A stretch of DNA of 16,883 nt from NCBI GenBank assembly GCA_031285975.1, contig JAITVE010000292.1, positions 1 through 16,883 on the forward strand, given 5' to 3'. The stretch comes from Candidatus Adiutrix sp. (lineage in GTDB: Bacteria > Desulfobacterota > Desulfarculia > Adiutricales > Adiutricaceae). The notes under the pieces were generated by a model, which saw only the letters and a program-made list of their open reading frames with translations, was not told the DNA's origin and ran no database searches. Below, piece after piece: positions 1 to 6,475 of this stretch. Each line of letters opens with the position of its first letter. Position 1 is the stretch's first letter. The translations under genes and the position numbers were made by a program.

Positions 1-86
1 CTGATTTGACTTGGGCTTGCGAAACCTTCGTCACTATATCAGAGGAGGTCTTGTTATCATCGCCTTCGCTTCCGCTTCGCCGGTCT

Positions 87-103
87 CCCGCGCATAGCGC
101 GGG
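87..103. repeat. Hairpin, 7-bp perfect stem
   Basis: CCCGCGC and GCGCGGG flank the three-base loop ATA. On the plus strand the stem is followed by GCTTTAT, which is only a weak T-tract, so terminator function for a gene to the left is possible but not supported. Confidence 0.5.
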
Positions 104-240
104 GCTTTATCTTGAGTAATGCGACGAGGTGGCGAACCAGTCCCGAACCGCCGCCGCGACGCCACTTGTTTGAGCCGTTCAGGCGAGTTGTGGCGCCGCT
201 ACACGATCGCCACAGTTTTGCTAGCCGACACGCAGGTTCA

Positions 241-255
241 GGGGCGCACAGCCCC
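241..255. repeat. Small GC hairpin (GGGGC/GCCCC)
   Basis: GGGGC, the five-base loop GCACA, then GCCCC. The same arms recur at 311-323 with the loop AGA, so the two are copies of one palindrome motif on either side of the larger hairpin at 271-302. Confidence 0.5.
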
Positions 256-270
256 TGGCGCGTGGAGAGT

Positions 271-302
271 CCAGAGAGGGCTTCGCGTAAAGCCCTCTCT
301 GG
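271..302. repeat. Perfect 13-bp inverted repeat
   Basis: Left arm 271-283 and right arm 290-302 are exact reverse complements (CCAGAGAGGGCTT / AAGCCCTCTCTGG) around the six-base loop CGCGTA. It would form a very stable stem-loop in RNA. No T-run follows on either side, so it looks more like a repetitive palindromic element than a standard terminator. Confidence 0.75.
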
Positions 303-310
303 CGGGGTTT

Positions 311-323
311 GGGGCAGAGCCCC
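311..323. repeat. Small GC hairpin (GGGGC/GCCCC), second copy
   Basis: GGGGC-AGA-GCCCC. It shares its arms with the hairpin at 241-255 and lies eight bases after the 13-bp inverted repeat. Confidence 0.5.
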
Positions 324-372
324 ATACTAATCCAGAATCTTAGCGCGAAGCCACCCTCCCTCCCCAGGCAGT

Positions 373-1704
373 TCACTCCGCCACACGCCCCAACAGGTCG
401 TAATCAAAAGCTTTTACGATCTGCACATCCACCAACTCGCCGGGGGCGGGCTGTTCGCCGTCGAAGTAGATGAGCCCGTCCACTTCCGGGGCCTGGAAAG
501 AGGCGCGGCCGGTCATGACCAACTCGCTCTCCTCCGAGGGGCCTTCCACCAGAACTTGGACAGTCTGCCCCACCCGGCGGCGGTTGCCGGCCAGGGATAT
601 TTTCCGCTGCTCGGCCATGACTTTGCGGCGGCGCTTTTCTTTCACATGCTGGGGAACTTGATTTTTAAGCGCGGCGGCGGGAGCCCCCGATTCGGGGCTG
701 AATTTGAACACGCCCAGATGCTCGATGGCCGCTTCCCGGACGAAGCGCAACAAATCCTGAAAATCCTCTTCTGTTTCACCGGGAAAACCGACAATCAGGG
801 TGGTGCGCAGGGCCAGGCCGGGCCACCAGCGACGCAGTTTTTCCACCAATTCCAGCGGCGGCAACACTTGCCGCCTCCCCATGCGCTTGAGCACTGCGGG
901 CGAAACGTGCTGAAAGGGCAAGTCCAGATAGGGCAACACTTTGGGGATGCTGGCCAGCTCTTTGACCAGCCTTTCGGTCAGCCGCTCCGGGTAGGCATAG
1001 AGGAGGCGCAGCCAGTCCACAGGGGTGCCGGACAAACGCCGCAGAAGCTTCACCAAGGCCCCCTTGTCCTCCCGGTCAAAGCCGTAGGCGGTCAAATCCT
1101 GGGCCACCAGGGTCAGTTCCCGCACGCCCCCGGCGGCCAACTGCTCGGCCTCAGCCGCTAAAAAATCCGGGGCATAGCTGGTCAGCGGCCCGCGCAGTTT
1201 GGGGATAAGGCAGTAGGTGCAACGGTTGTCACAGCCCTCGGCGATCTTCAAAAAGGCCCGGAAGGGCGGGGTGGCCTGGACGCGGCCTCCGAGGGGCAAA
1301 TTTTGCGCGGAAAAAGAGGGCGTCCCGGCCTTGGCTTTGGCTTGGAGCAGTTCGCCCGCCAATTTTTCAAAGTTGGGATACTCGTTCGGCGGCAGCCACA
1401 AATCCACCTCCGGCAACCCCAGGGCCATCTCGGCCCCTTCCGCGCCGGTGTAGCGGGCGGGCAGGCAGCCGCAGACCGCCAGCCTGGCCCCCGGCTTTTT
1501 GGCCCGGCCCAGTTCCATGACGGCCTCCACGGCTTCCCCCACCGCGCTGGTGAGAAAGGCGCAGGTGTTGACCAGAATGAGGTCGGCCTCTTCGGGCGCG
1601 GCGACGGGTTTCAGCCCCAGGTTGCGGATGGCCGAGCCCAGGAGCCGCTCGCTGTCCACCAGATTTTTGGCGCAGCCCAGGGAAACGACATTGATAGTTT
1701 TCAT
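373..1704 (-). CDS. rimO: RimO, ribosomal protein S12 methylthiotransferase
   Basis: Radical-SAM enzyme that adds a methylthio group to a conserved aspartate of ribosomal protein S12, in the cytoplasm. The N-terminal methylthiotransferase domain shows the three Fe-S cysteines in SLGCAKNLVDSE (Cys11), NTC (Cys47) and CGCL (Cys79). The radical-SAM motif CxxxCxxC is present as EGCDNRCTYC (Cys157, 161, 164). A C-terminal TRAM-like region (about residues 375-443) ends the protein. At 443 residues it has the usual family length. The opening residues with NLVDSE favour RimO over the tRNA enzyme MiaB. It starts 16 bases after the pseudouridine synthase stop, so the two are probably cotranscribed. The ribosome binding site is weak, which fits translational coupling. 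Confidence 0.95.
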   Translation of the reverse strand: MKTINVVSLGCAKNLVDSERLLGSAIRNLGLKPVAAPEEADLILVNTCAFLTSAVGEAVEAVMELGRAKKPGARLAVCGCLPARYTGAEGAEMALGLPEVDLWLPPNEYPNFEKLAGELLQAKAKAGTPSFSAQNLPLGGRVQATPPFRAFLKIAEGCDNRCTYCLIPKLRGPLTSYAPDFLAAEAEQLAAGGVRELTLVAQDLTAYGFDREDKGALVKLLRRLSGTPVDWLRLLYAYPERLTERLVKELASIPKVLPYLDLPFQHVSPAVLKRMGRRQVLPPLELVEKLRRWWPGLALRTTLIVGFPGETEEDFQDLLRFVREAAIEHLGVFKFSPESGAPAAALKNQVPQHVKEKRRRKVMAEQRKISLAGNRRRVGQTVQVLVEGPSEESELVMTGRASFQAPEVDGLIYFDGEQPAPGELVDVQIVKAFDYDLLGRVAE

Positions 1705-1720
1705 AATTTTATCCGAGTAC

Positions 1721-2671
1721 CTAGTAGTCGAGTTTAAGGGTCATCCGGCGGCCGTCGGCGGGGTGGGTGAAACTGAGCCCGGCGGAGGCCAGCATCAGGC
1801 GCGGGGCGGAACCGGCTTCGGGCCGCCCGTAAAAACGGTCGCCGATGATGGGCCAGCCCGCCCAGGCCAGGTGGAGGCGGATTTGATGGGTGCGCCCGGT
1901 GAGGGGCCGCGCCAGGAACAGCACTCGCCGCCAACCGGGCTGGCCGAAAGCTTCGCCAATATCCAGCACCGAAAACGAGGTTTTGGCCGCCAGCCCGGGG
2001 CCTTTGGGGCGCACCACATACCGCCGCCCGTCCTTGGCGATGGAGGCCTCGACCTCGAACGCATCCTTGGCTGGGGCCGCGCCCAGGCCCTGGCAGATAT
2101 ATTCCTTCTCCACCTGGCCGCCCTGAAAGGCCTTGCCCAAAATACCGGCGGCCTGCTTGTTTTTAGCCATCATCAAGAGGCCTGAGGTGTCCGCGTCCAG
2201 GCGGTGCAGCAGCCACAGGCGGGGCCGCTCCCCGCGGGCGGCCAAGAGGCGGCCCACGGCGGACAGGGCGTTGTTGTAAGCGTCGTGGGGCACGGCCTGG
2301 GAGGGGCGGCCGGACTCTTTGTTGTAGACCAGAATATCCCGGTCTTCATAGATAATCCGGGCCGGGTCAGCCTCGTAAAAGCGCGCCGGGCCATAGGCCG
2401 GGGGATTGAGCCTAAACGTGCGGCAACCGGTTAATGATTTTTCCGGCTCCAGGCAGGGCCGGTCGTCGAGCCACACCGCGCCGAAAGCCGTCAAATCCGC
2501 CGCCATTTCTTCGGAAACCCGGAAGAGCGCGGCGGCCAGCTGGGTCACGGTTTTTGTTTGAAACGCCGCCGGTACCGGCCCGGTGATATAGGCCTCCGGG
2601 AAGGGCTGAAAGGGTTTCTCCGCCACCGGCGGCGGCCAGGGCGCGTCGAATATTTTTTCAATGGTATTCAT
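1721..2671 (-). CDS. RluA-family pseudouridine synthase
   Basis: Isomerises uridine to pseudouridine in rRNA or tRNA. The catalytic signature HRLDADTSG is at residues 156-164, with Asp159 as the expected nucleophile. The second family motif, PLTGRTHQIRLHL, and the following GD pair lie near residues 257-278. The first roughly 100 residues are not a textbook S4 domain, although residues 40-75 (VTQLAAALFRVSEEMAADL and after) have the shape of a degenerate S4 fold. The target site cannot be told from sequence, so no Rlu symbol is given. It is the first gene of a two-gene unit with rimO, which points to joint ribosome maturation. A TATAAT element lies 91 bases upstream. Confidence 0.9.
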   Translation of the reverse strand: MNTIEKIFDAPWPPPVAEKPFQPFPEAYITGPVPAAFQTKTVTQLAAALFRVSEEMAADLTAFGAVWLDDRPCLEPEKSLTGCRTFRLNPPAYGPARFYEADPARIIYEDRDILVYNKESGRPSQAVPHDAYNNALSAVGRLLAARGERPRLWLLHRLDADTSGLLMMAKNKQAAGILGKAFQGGQVEKEYICQGLGAAPAKDAFEVEASIAKDGRRYVVRPKGPGLAAKTSFSVLDIGEAFGQPGWRRVLFLARPLTGRTHQIRLHLAWAGWPIIGDRFYGRPEAGSAPRLMLASAGLSFTHPADGRRMTLKLDY

Positions 2672-2761
2672 TAATTAGCAATGCTCTCTTGCGAAAATCC
2701 ACAGCAATGGAGTTTCCAAAAATATTGTCCGGCGCAAACGTTAAGTTGTCTTCTCTATGGT

Positions 2762-2767
2762 ATTATA
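2762..2767 (-). promoter_or_regulatory. Candidate -10 box for the pseudouridine synthase-rimO unit
   Basis: On the minus strand this reads TATAAT inside GAGGTATAATACC. It gives an untranslated leader of roughly 85 bases before 2671. No good -35 element is seen 16-18 bases upstream, so only the -10 is supported. Confidence 0.4.
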
Positions 2768-2800
2768 CCTCAAAAATGTCATTAAAAACAGATCGCTATT

Positions 2801-3997
2801 TCACGGGTTCAAAACAGCTTCATCGCAAAACACAACCTGATTGCGCCCCGCCCGCTTGGCTTGATACATGGCCCCGTCGGCGAGGCTGACAGCGGCGTCG
2901 AAGGTTTGATGCGCGGACGGGACGCCGCTGAAAACGCCGATGCTGACGGTGAAGGCGAAATCCGGGTGCTCTTCAAAGCGCGCTTGCCGCACCTCGTCCA
3001 AAATTCGCTGGGCCACAATCTGCGCCGCAGGGCCTTTGGCATGGGACAGCAGCGCAATGAACTCCTCGCCGCCGTAGCGGCAGCTCAAATCGCTTGTGCG
3101 CAGGCATTTGTCAATGAGCGTGGCCAGGCGCGTCAGCACGATATCCCCAAAGGCGTGCCCATATTGGTCGTTCACCTGCTTGAAATGGTCGATGTCAATG
3201 AACAGCACGGAAAGGGAGTGCTGAAAGATTCTGCTGCTCTGGTGAATCGCGGTGGCCGCATCCAGAAAGGCGTGCCGGTTGGTCGCGCCGGTCAGCCTGT
3301 CGGTGGTGGCCATCAGCAGCAGGGCCTCATCGGCGCTGTCTTTGATAATCAGGGAATAGGCCGGCAGGGCAATGATATGCTGCAGGAGCAGGGTCAAAAA
3401 AGTCAGCGATTGCAGGACGTTGGTGGTTAAAATGTTGAAGCTGTGATCCTGCAAACCAAGCCAGGCCCGGCCCAGCAATTGCAGCAGGAAGACGCCGTAG
3501 AGCAGGGCCACCGATTTGGTGAACGCGCCGGAATCGTGGGAGAAAAACATGCGGATGACCGGGAAGGCCATGAGGGCCACCACGCCGAGCGAGGCCGTGG
3601 TGACACGGAGGCCGCCGGTGCCTGCGCTGAGTTCCACCGCGTAGAAAAAGATGACAGCGGCGGCCAGCATAGCGCGCAGCAGCCGGTCGCCGAACTTTGA
3701 AGGTTCTTTAATGACCCGCAATATGGCCTGCGCCTCGAAATAATACCCAATAAACAGCACGGTCACGCCCGCGCTGGCCGAGAGCCAGTCGGGCAGGGTT
3801 CCGCGCCCGAAGGCCACAAAATAATAAAACGCATGACACAACCGGGCCATAATCAGCAGCACCGACAGCTGCCGCTCTTTGGCGAACCGGCTTTGGCGGC
3901 GGTACAGGAGCAGGAAGAGGAGCGCGATAGCGTTCCCCCAAAACAGCATCGCAAAGAGAGGCTCCGTGCTGATAAACAATATCTGGCGCAAGTCCAT
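2801..3997 (-). CDS. Membrane diguanylate cyclase, 7TM-GGDEF
   Basis: Predicted to make cyclic di-GMP from two GTP. The N-terminal half has seven hydrophobic segments (about residues 14-32, 43-63, 71-93, 105-122, 132-152, 161-181 and 192-217), then a linker leading into a GGDEF domain (about 230-390). The active-site signature is GGEEF at residues 309-313. RTSD at 300-303 is an intact RxxD inhibitory site, so feedback inhibition by c-di-GMP is likely. No EAL or HD-GYP domain follows. I do not recognise the 7TM sensor part as a named family. The chosen ATG has AGGGGG almost touching it, a tight spacing; Met17 is a possible alternative start. It is a single gene between two unrelated minus-strand units. 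Regulation of motility is a plausible role, since a flagellar locus lies in the same window, but this is inference. Confidence 0.93.
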   Translation of the reverse strand: MDLRQILFISTEPLFAMLFWGNAIALLFLLLYRRQSRFAKERQLSVLLIMARLCHAFYYFVAFGRGTLPDWLSASAGVTVLFIGYYFEAQAILRVIKEPSKFGDRLLRAMLAAAVIFFYAVELSAGTGGLRVTTASLGVVALMAFPVIRMFFSHDSGAFTKSVALLYGVFLLQLLGRAWLGLQDHSFNILTTNVLQSLTFLTLLLQHIIALPAYSLIIKDSADEALLLMATTDRLTGATNRHAFLDAATAIHQSSRIFQHSLSVLFIDIDHFKQVNDQYGHAFGDIVLTRLATLIDKCLRTSDLSCRYGGEEFIALLSHAKGPAAQIVAQRILDEVRQARFEEHPDFAFTVSIGVFSGVPSAHQTFDAAVSLADGAMYQAKRAGRNQVVFCDEAVLNP

Positions 3998-4236
3998 TCC
4001 CCCTAAATCTCTTGCCTGCGTTGCAGACAGTCCCCAACGCGCCTATCTTAACCCAAGCGCATAGGGGTAGCAAGAGGTTTCGGACAAAGAAGAAGCTAAA
4101 TATATTGTTATTATTGAATTTTTAGCAACTCGCGCATGGGCGCTCAAGTCTTTGTAATCAACCATAGTCAAGTCCCTTGTGACCGGTTCCCAAAAGTGGC
4201 GGCACGTGAAGGGAGCAAAAAAGTCACTGAAACGCT

Positions 4237-5541
4237 CTACTCAAGGTCAAGATTGAAGGCCCGGCGCAGGGCGTTGAGATTGCGTTCCCGCGCGGCTTCG
4301 GCCGCGCCGGTGCCGCCTTCCGGCTGCTCGCCGATTTGCTTGATGTAGGTCAGCGGGTCGTGGAGCAGGCGGCGCACCAGGGCGCTGGTCATGGCTTCCA
4401 GGGCCGCGCGCTGGTCGGAACTGAAGCGGTGCTGGTTTAGGGTGCGCTGCAATTCATGCTGGCGAATGGTTTCCGCCTTCAGGGTCAGGGCGGCCAGCAT
4501 GGGCTGGCAGGCCAGGGATTTCAGCCAGTGCCCGAATTTTTCCACCTCGCCGTCGATAATGGCCCGGGCCTGGTCGGCGGCTTCCTGGCGGGAGGCCTTG
4601 TTCTCCCAGACCACTTCGTTCAAGTCGTCAATGTTGCGCAAAACAATGTTGGAGAGGCGTTTGAGATCGTGGGCGGCGTTGCGGGGCACGCCGATATCGA
4701 CAATGGTCAGGGGTTTGGCCACGCCGCGCAGGGCCATGATTTTCTCCAAACCCTCCAGGGTCAGGATGGGGCTCTGGGCCCCGGTGGCGGCGATAATCAG
4801 GTCGGCTTCCAGCAGGGCCGGGTGGAATTCCTCCCAGGGGCGGCAGCGGAGGCCGTGCTTGGCGGCCAAAATTTGAGCCTTGGCCAGACTGCGGTTCATA
4901 ATGACCAGTTCCGCCGGGGCCCGTTTTTTCAAATGGGCGGCGGCCAGGGCGGCCATGGGCCCGGCCCCCAACAGGAGCACCGAGGCGTTGTGCAAGTCGC
5001 CCCCGCGCAGGTTGCGGGCCAGGGAGACGGCCGCGCCCGCCACGGAGACCGTGCCCCCCGCCAAGCAGGTTTCGCTGCGCACCCGTTTGGCGGCGCGAAA
5101 GCAGCGGTGCATCAGGCGGTTGATGATGGCCCCGGCCCGGCGGTAATCCAGGGACTCGCGGAAGGCTTCCTTCACCTGGCCGAGAATCTGGGGCTCGCCC
5201 AGCACCAGGGAGTCCAGGCTGGCCGCCACTTTGAACATGTAGCGGGCCGCTTCAAGCCCGACGTATTCATGGGCGAAGGGGCGGATTTGCTCAGGCGTGA
5301 GCCCGGAAACCGCCGCCATTGATTCAAGCACCACCCGCCGCCCGCTTTCCAGGCGGTCGGCCACGGCCAGTATTTCCAGCCGGTTACAGGTGGAGAGCAC
5401 CAGCGATTCGGGGAGTTGACCCGACTCGGCGTGGTGATGATATAATTTCTGCCCGGCGTCGCTGAGGGACGCGAATTTTTCGCGTACTTCCACCGGCGTC
5501 TGGTGATGGCTGACGCCAATAATGAAGAAGTCCATAACCAT
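4237..5541 (-). CDS. hemA: HemA, glutamyl-tRNA reductase
   Basis: NADPH-dependent reductase that turns glutamyl-tRNA(Glu) into glutamate-1-semialdehyde, the first committed step of C5 tetrapyrrole synthesis. The catalytic domain opens with the family signature around GVSHHQTPVEVRE and carries the nucleophile in STCNRLEI (Cys52). The usual Thr after NR is Leu here. The nucleotide-binding domain has VLLLGAGPM near residue 190, and the C-terminal helical dimerisation domain ends with RRLLHDPLTYIK. Its 434 residues are normal. An AGG lies just upstream of the first ATG; the third residue is also Met and could be the start. It sits 68 bases after the precorrin-2 dehydrogenase gene with no promoter seen between, so one operon is likely. 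Confidence 0.96.
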   Translation of the reverse strand: MVMDFFIIGVSHHQTPVEVREKFASLSDAGQKLYHHHAESGQLPESLVLSTCNRLEILAVADRLESGRRVVLESMAAVSGLTPEQIRPFAHEYVGLEAARYMFKVAASLDSLVLGEPQILGQVKEAFRESLDYRRAGAIINRLMHRCFRAAKRVRSETCLAGGTVSVAGAAVSLARNLRGGDLHNASVLLLGAGPMAALAAAHLKKRAPAELVIMNRSLAKAQILAAKHGLRCRPWEEFHPALLEADLIIAATGAQSPILTLEGLEKIMALRGVAKPLTIVDIGVPRNAAHDLKRLSNIVLRNIDDLNEVVWENKASRQEAADQARAIIDGEVEKFGHWLKSLACQPMLAALTLKAETIRQHELQRTLNQHRFSSDQRAALEAMTSALVRRLLHDPLTYIKQIGEQPEGGTGAAEAARERNLNALRRAFNLDLE

Positions 5542-5609
5542 TACCTGTCAGCTACTCGGCGTTACCGCACATACTGAGTCCTTCCTTCCCCTGAGGGTCG
5601 TCGGAGATT

Positions 5610-6266
5610 TTAGTCGTCGATGGTCAAGTCAGCGGGCAGTTGAACCGGCTGCGCGAGTTCGCGCAGCAGACTCAGAGCCGCCCCCATATCGCCTTCGGCC
5701 AGCAGCTTTTTGAGCTCAGCCGAAAGGATAATTCGTTTAAAAACCGCTTCGCGCTCCCCCGGCGCAAGCCCGGCGGCCAGAATAACCGGGCGCAGACGGG
5801 CGGAAAGCCGGGTCAGGCGGCCGTACAGCGGGCCGAAACGCTCCCGCAGATCAGCGGCCACACTGGCGGCCAGAGCCGGGCTGGCCCCGCCGGTGGAAAC
5901 GCTCAGCTGAAACTCGCCGTCTTCCACCACCGCCGGGAGCATGAAATCAGACAGTTCCGGCGCGTCGGCCACATTCACCCAGGCGCCCCTGGCTTTGGCG
6001 GCGTGGGCCGCGAGCCGGTTCAATTCAGGGTCGGAAGACGCGGCGAAAACCAGGCTGTGGCCCTCAAGCTGCCCTTCGTCAAAAGCGGCCGCCAATTCAA
6101 TGAGGCCCCGCGCCGCCAAATCCCGCAGATGGCCGTCGGGCTCAGGCTCCACCACCAGCACCCGGGCCCCGGCCCGGAGCAGTTTATCCAGCTTGCGCCG
6201 CCCGACCTTCCCGGCGCCCAGCAGGAGCGCCTTCCGCCCTTCCAGGCGCAGAGTTATGGGGAACAT
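5610..6266 (-). CDS. Precorrin-2 dehydrogenase / siroheme synthase N-terminal type
   Basis: Equivalent to the N-terminal part of CysG and to yeast Met8p. It is expected to oxidise precorrin-2 to sirohydrochlorin with NAD+ and possibly to insert iron. The Rossmann motif is GAGKVGRRK (residues 18-26). NVADAPELSDFMLPA (about 97-111) contains the Asp that matches the Met8p catalytic residue. STGGASPALA (about 123-132) is the second family signature. There is no methyltransferase half, so uroporphyrinogen methylation must be encoded elsewhere. The start is set by GGAG nine bases upstream; another ATG four bases earlier is out of frame. It leads the operon with hemA, a common pairing in sulfur- and iron-respiring deltaproteobacteria, but the HemX/CcsA-like membrane gene often found between them is absent. 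Confidence 0.93.
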   Translation of the reverse strand: MFPITLRLEGRKALLLGAGKVGRRKLDKLLRAGARVLVVEPEPDGHLRDLAARGLIELAAAFDEGQLEGHSLVFAASSDPELNRLAAHAAKARGAWVNVADAPELSDFMLPAVVEDGEFQLSVSTGGASPALAASVAADLRERFGPLYGRLTRLSARLRPVILAAGLAPGEREAVFKRIILSAELKKLLAEGDMGAALSLLRELAQPVQLPADLTIDD

Positions 6267-6290
6267 ACATCCACTCCATCATATCTTTTA

Positions 6291-6319
6291 AATATACATC
6301 AACTGGCGGCTGATAACAA
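6291..6319 (-). promoter_or_regulatory. Sigma-70-like promoter for precorrin-2 dehydrogenase-hemA
   Basis: On the minus strand: TTGTTA (6314-6319), a 17-base spacer, then TATATT (6291-6296). Transcription would begin near 6284, leaving a leader of about 18 bases that contains the GGAG ribosome binding site. Confidence 0.6.
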
Positions 6320-6331
6320 GGGGCAGGATTC

Positions 6332-6357
6332 GGCGGGCGCGAAGCCGTCTGCCCGCC
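6332..6357. repeat. Inverted repeat between divergent promoters
   Basis: GGCGGGC (6332-6338) and GCCCGCC (6351-6357) are perfect 7-bp arms around 12 bases. The repeat lies between the minus promoter at 6291-6319 and the plus -10 at 6393-6398, where a shared operator could sit. Arms this GC-rich can also arise by chance in this genome. Confidence 0.4.
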
Positions 6358-6389
6358 CCGCCGTGGGGCTTTCAAGACGCGGCCAGGTA

Positions 6390-6398
6390 TGGTACAAT
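6390..6398 (+). promoter_or_regulatory. Extended -10 promoter for the sigma-54 activator
   Basis: TG-G-TACAAT is an extended -10 element. The -35 position (TTCAAG at 6371-6376, spacer 16) is poor, as expected for extended -10 promoters. The leader to the ATG at 6476 would be about 70 bases. Confidence 0.45.
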
Positions 6399-6475
6399 TA
6401 TCATAATAATAATTTTCGAAACCCGGCGGACGGGTGCGTCAGGGTAGAGCCGGGGATCGTTGCATAAGAGGAAAA

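Larger units (their letters stand above)
1..372. other. Gene-free stretch rich in short inverted repeats
   Basis: I find no credible gene in these 372 bases. The open frames across it are low-complexity, Arg/Ser/Pro-rich and overlap one another without a convincing ribosome binding site. The stretch holds at least five inverted repeats: 87-103, 189-214 (7-bp arms, 12-base loop), 241-255, 271-302 and 311-323. It lies downstream of rimO (which ends at 373 on the minus strand), so part of it may serve as rimO's 3' end. None of the hairpins has a clear T-tract facing rimO. An intergenic REP-like palindrome cluster is the simplest reading, but repetition elsewhere in the genome cannot be seen from here. 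Confidence 0.6.

Noticed and set aside
41..48. AGAGGAGG, a near-perfect Shine-Dalgarno sequence
   Set aside because: No ATG or GTG at proper spacing opens a frame of useful length; the following TTG is too close and gives about 20 codons.
112..343. Two overlapping plus-strand frames near the left edge
   Set aside because: Arg/Ser/Pro-rich, spanning several palindromes, with no ribosome binding site; they look like non-coding sequence.
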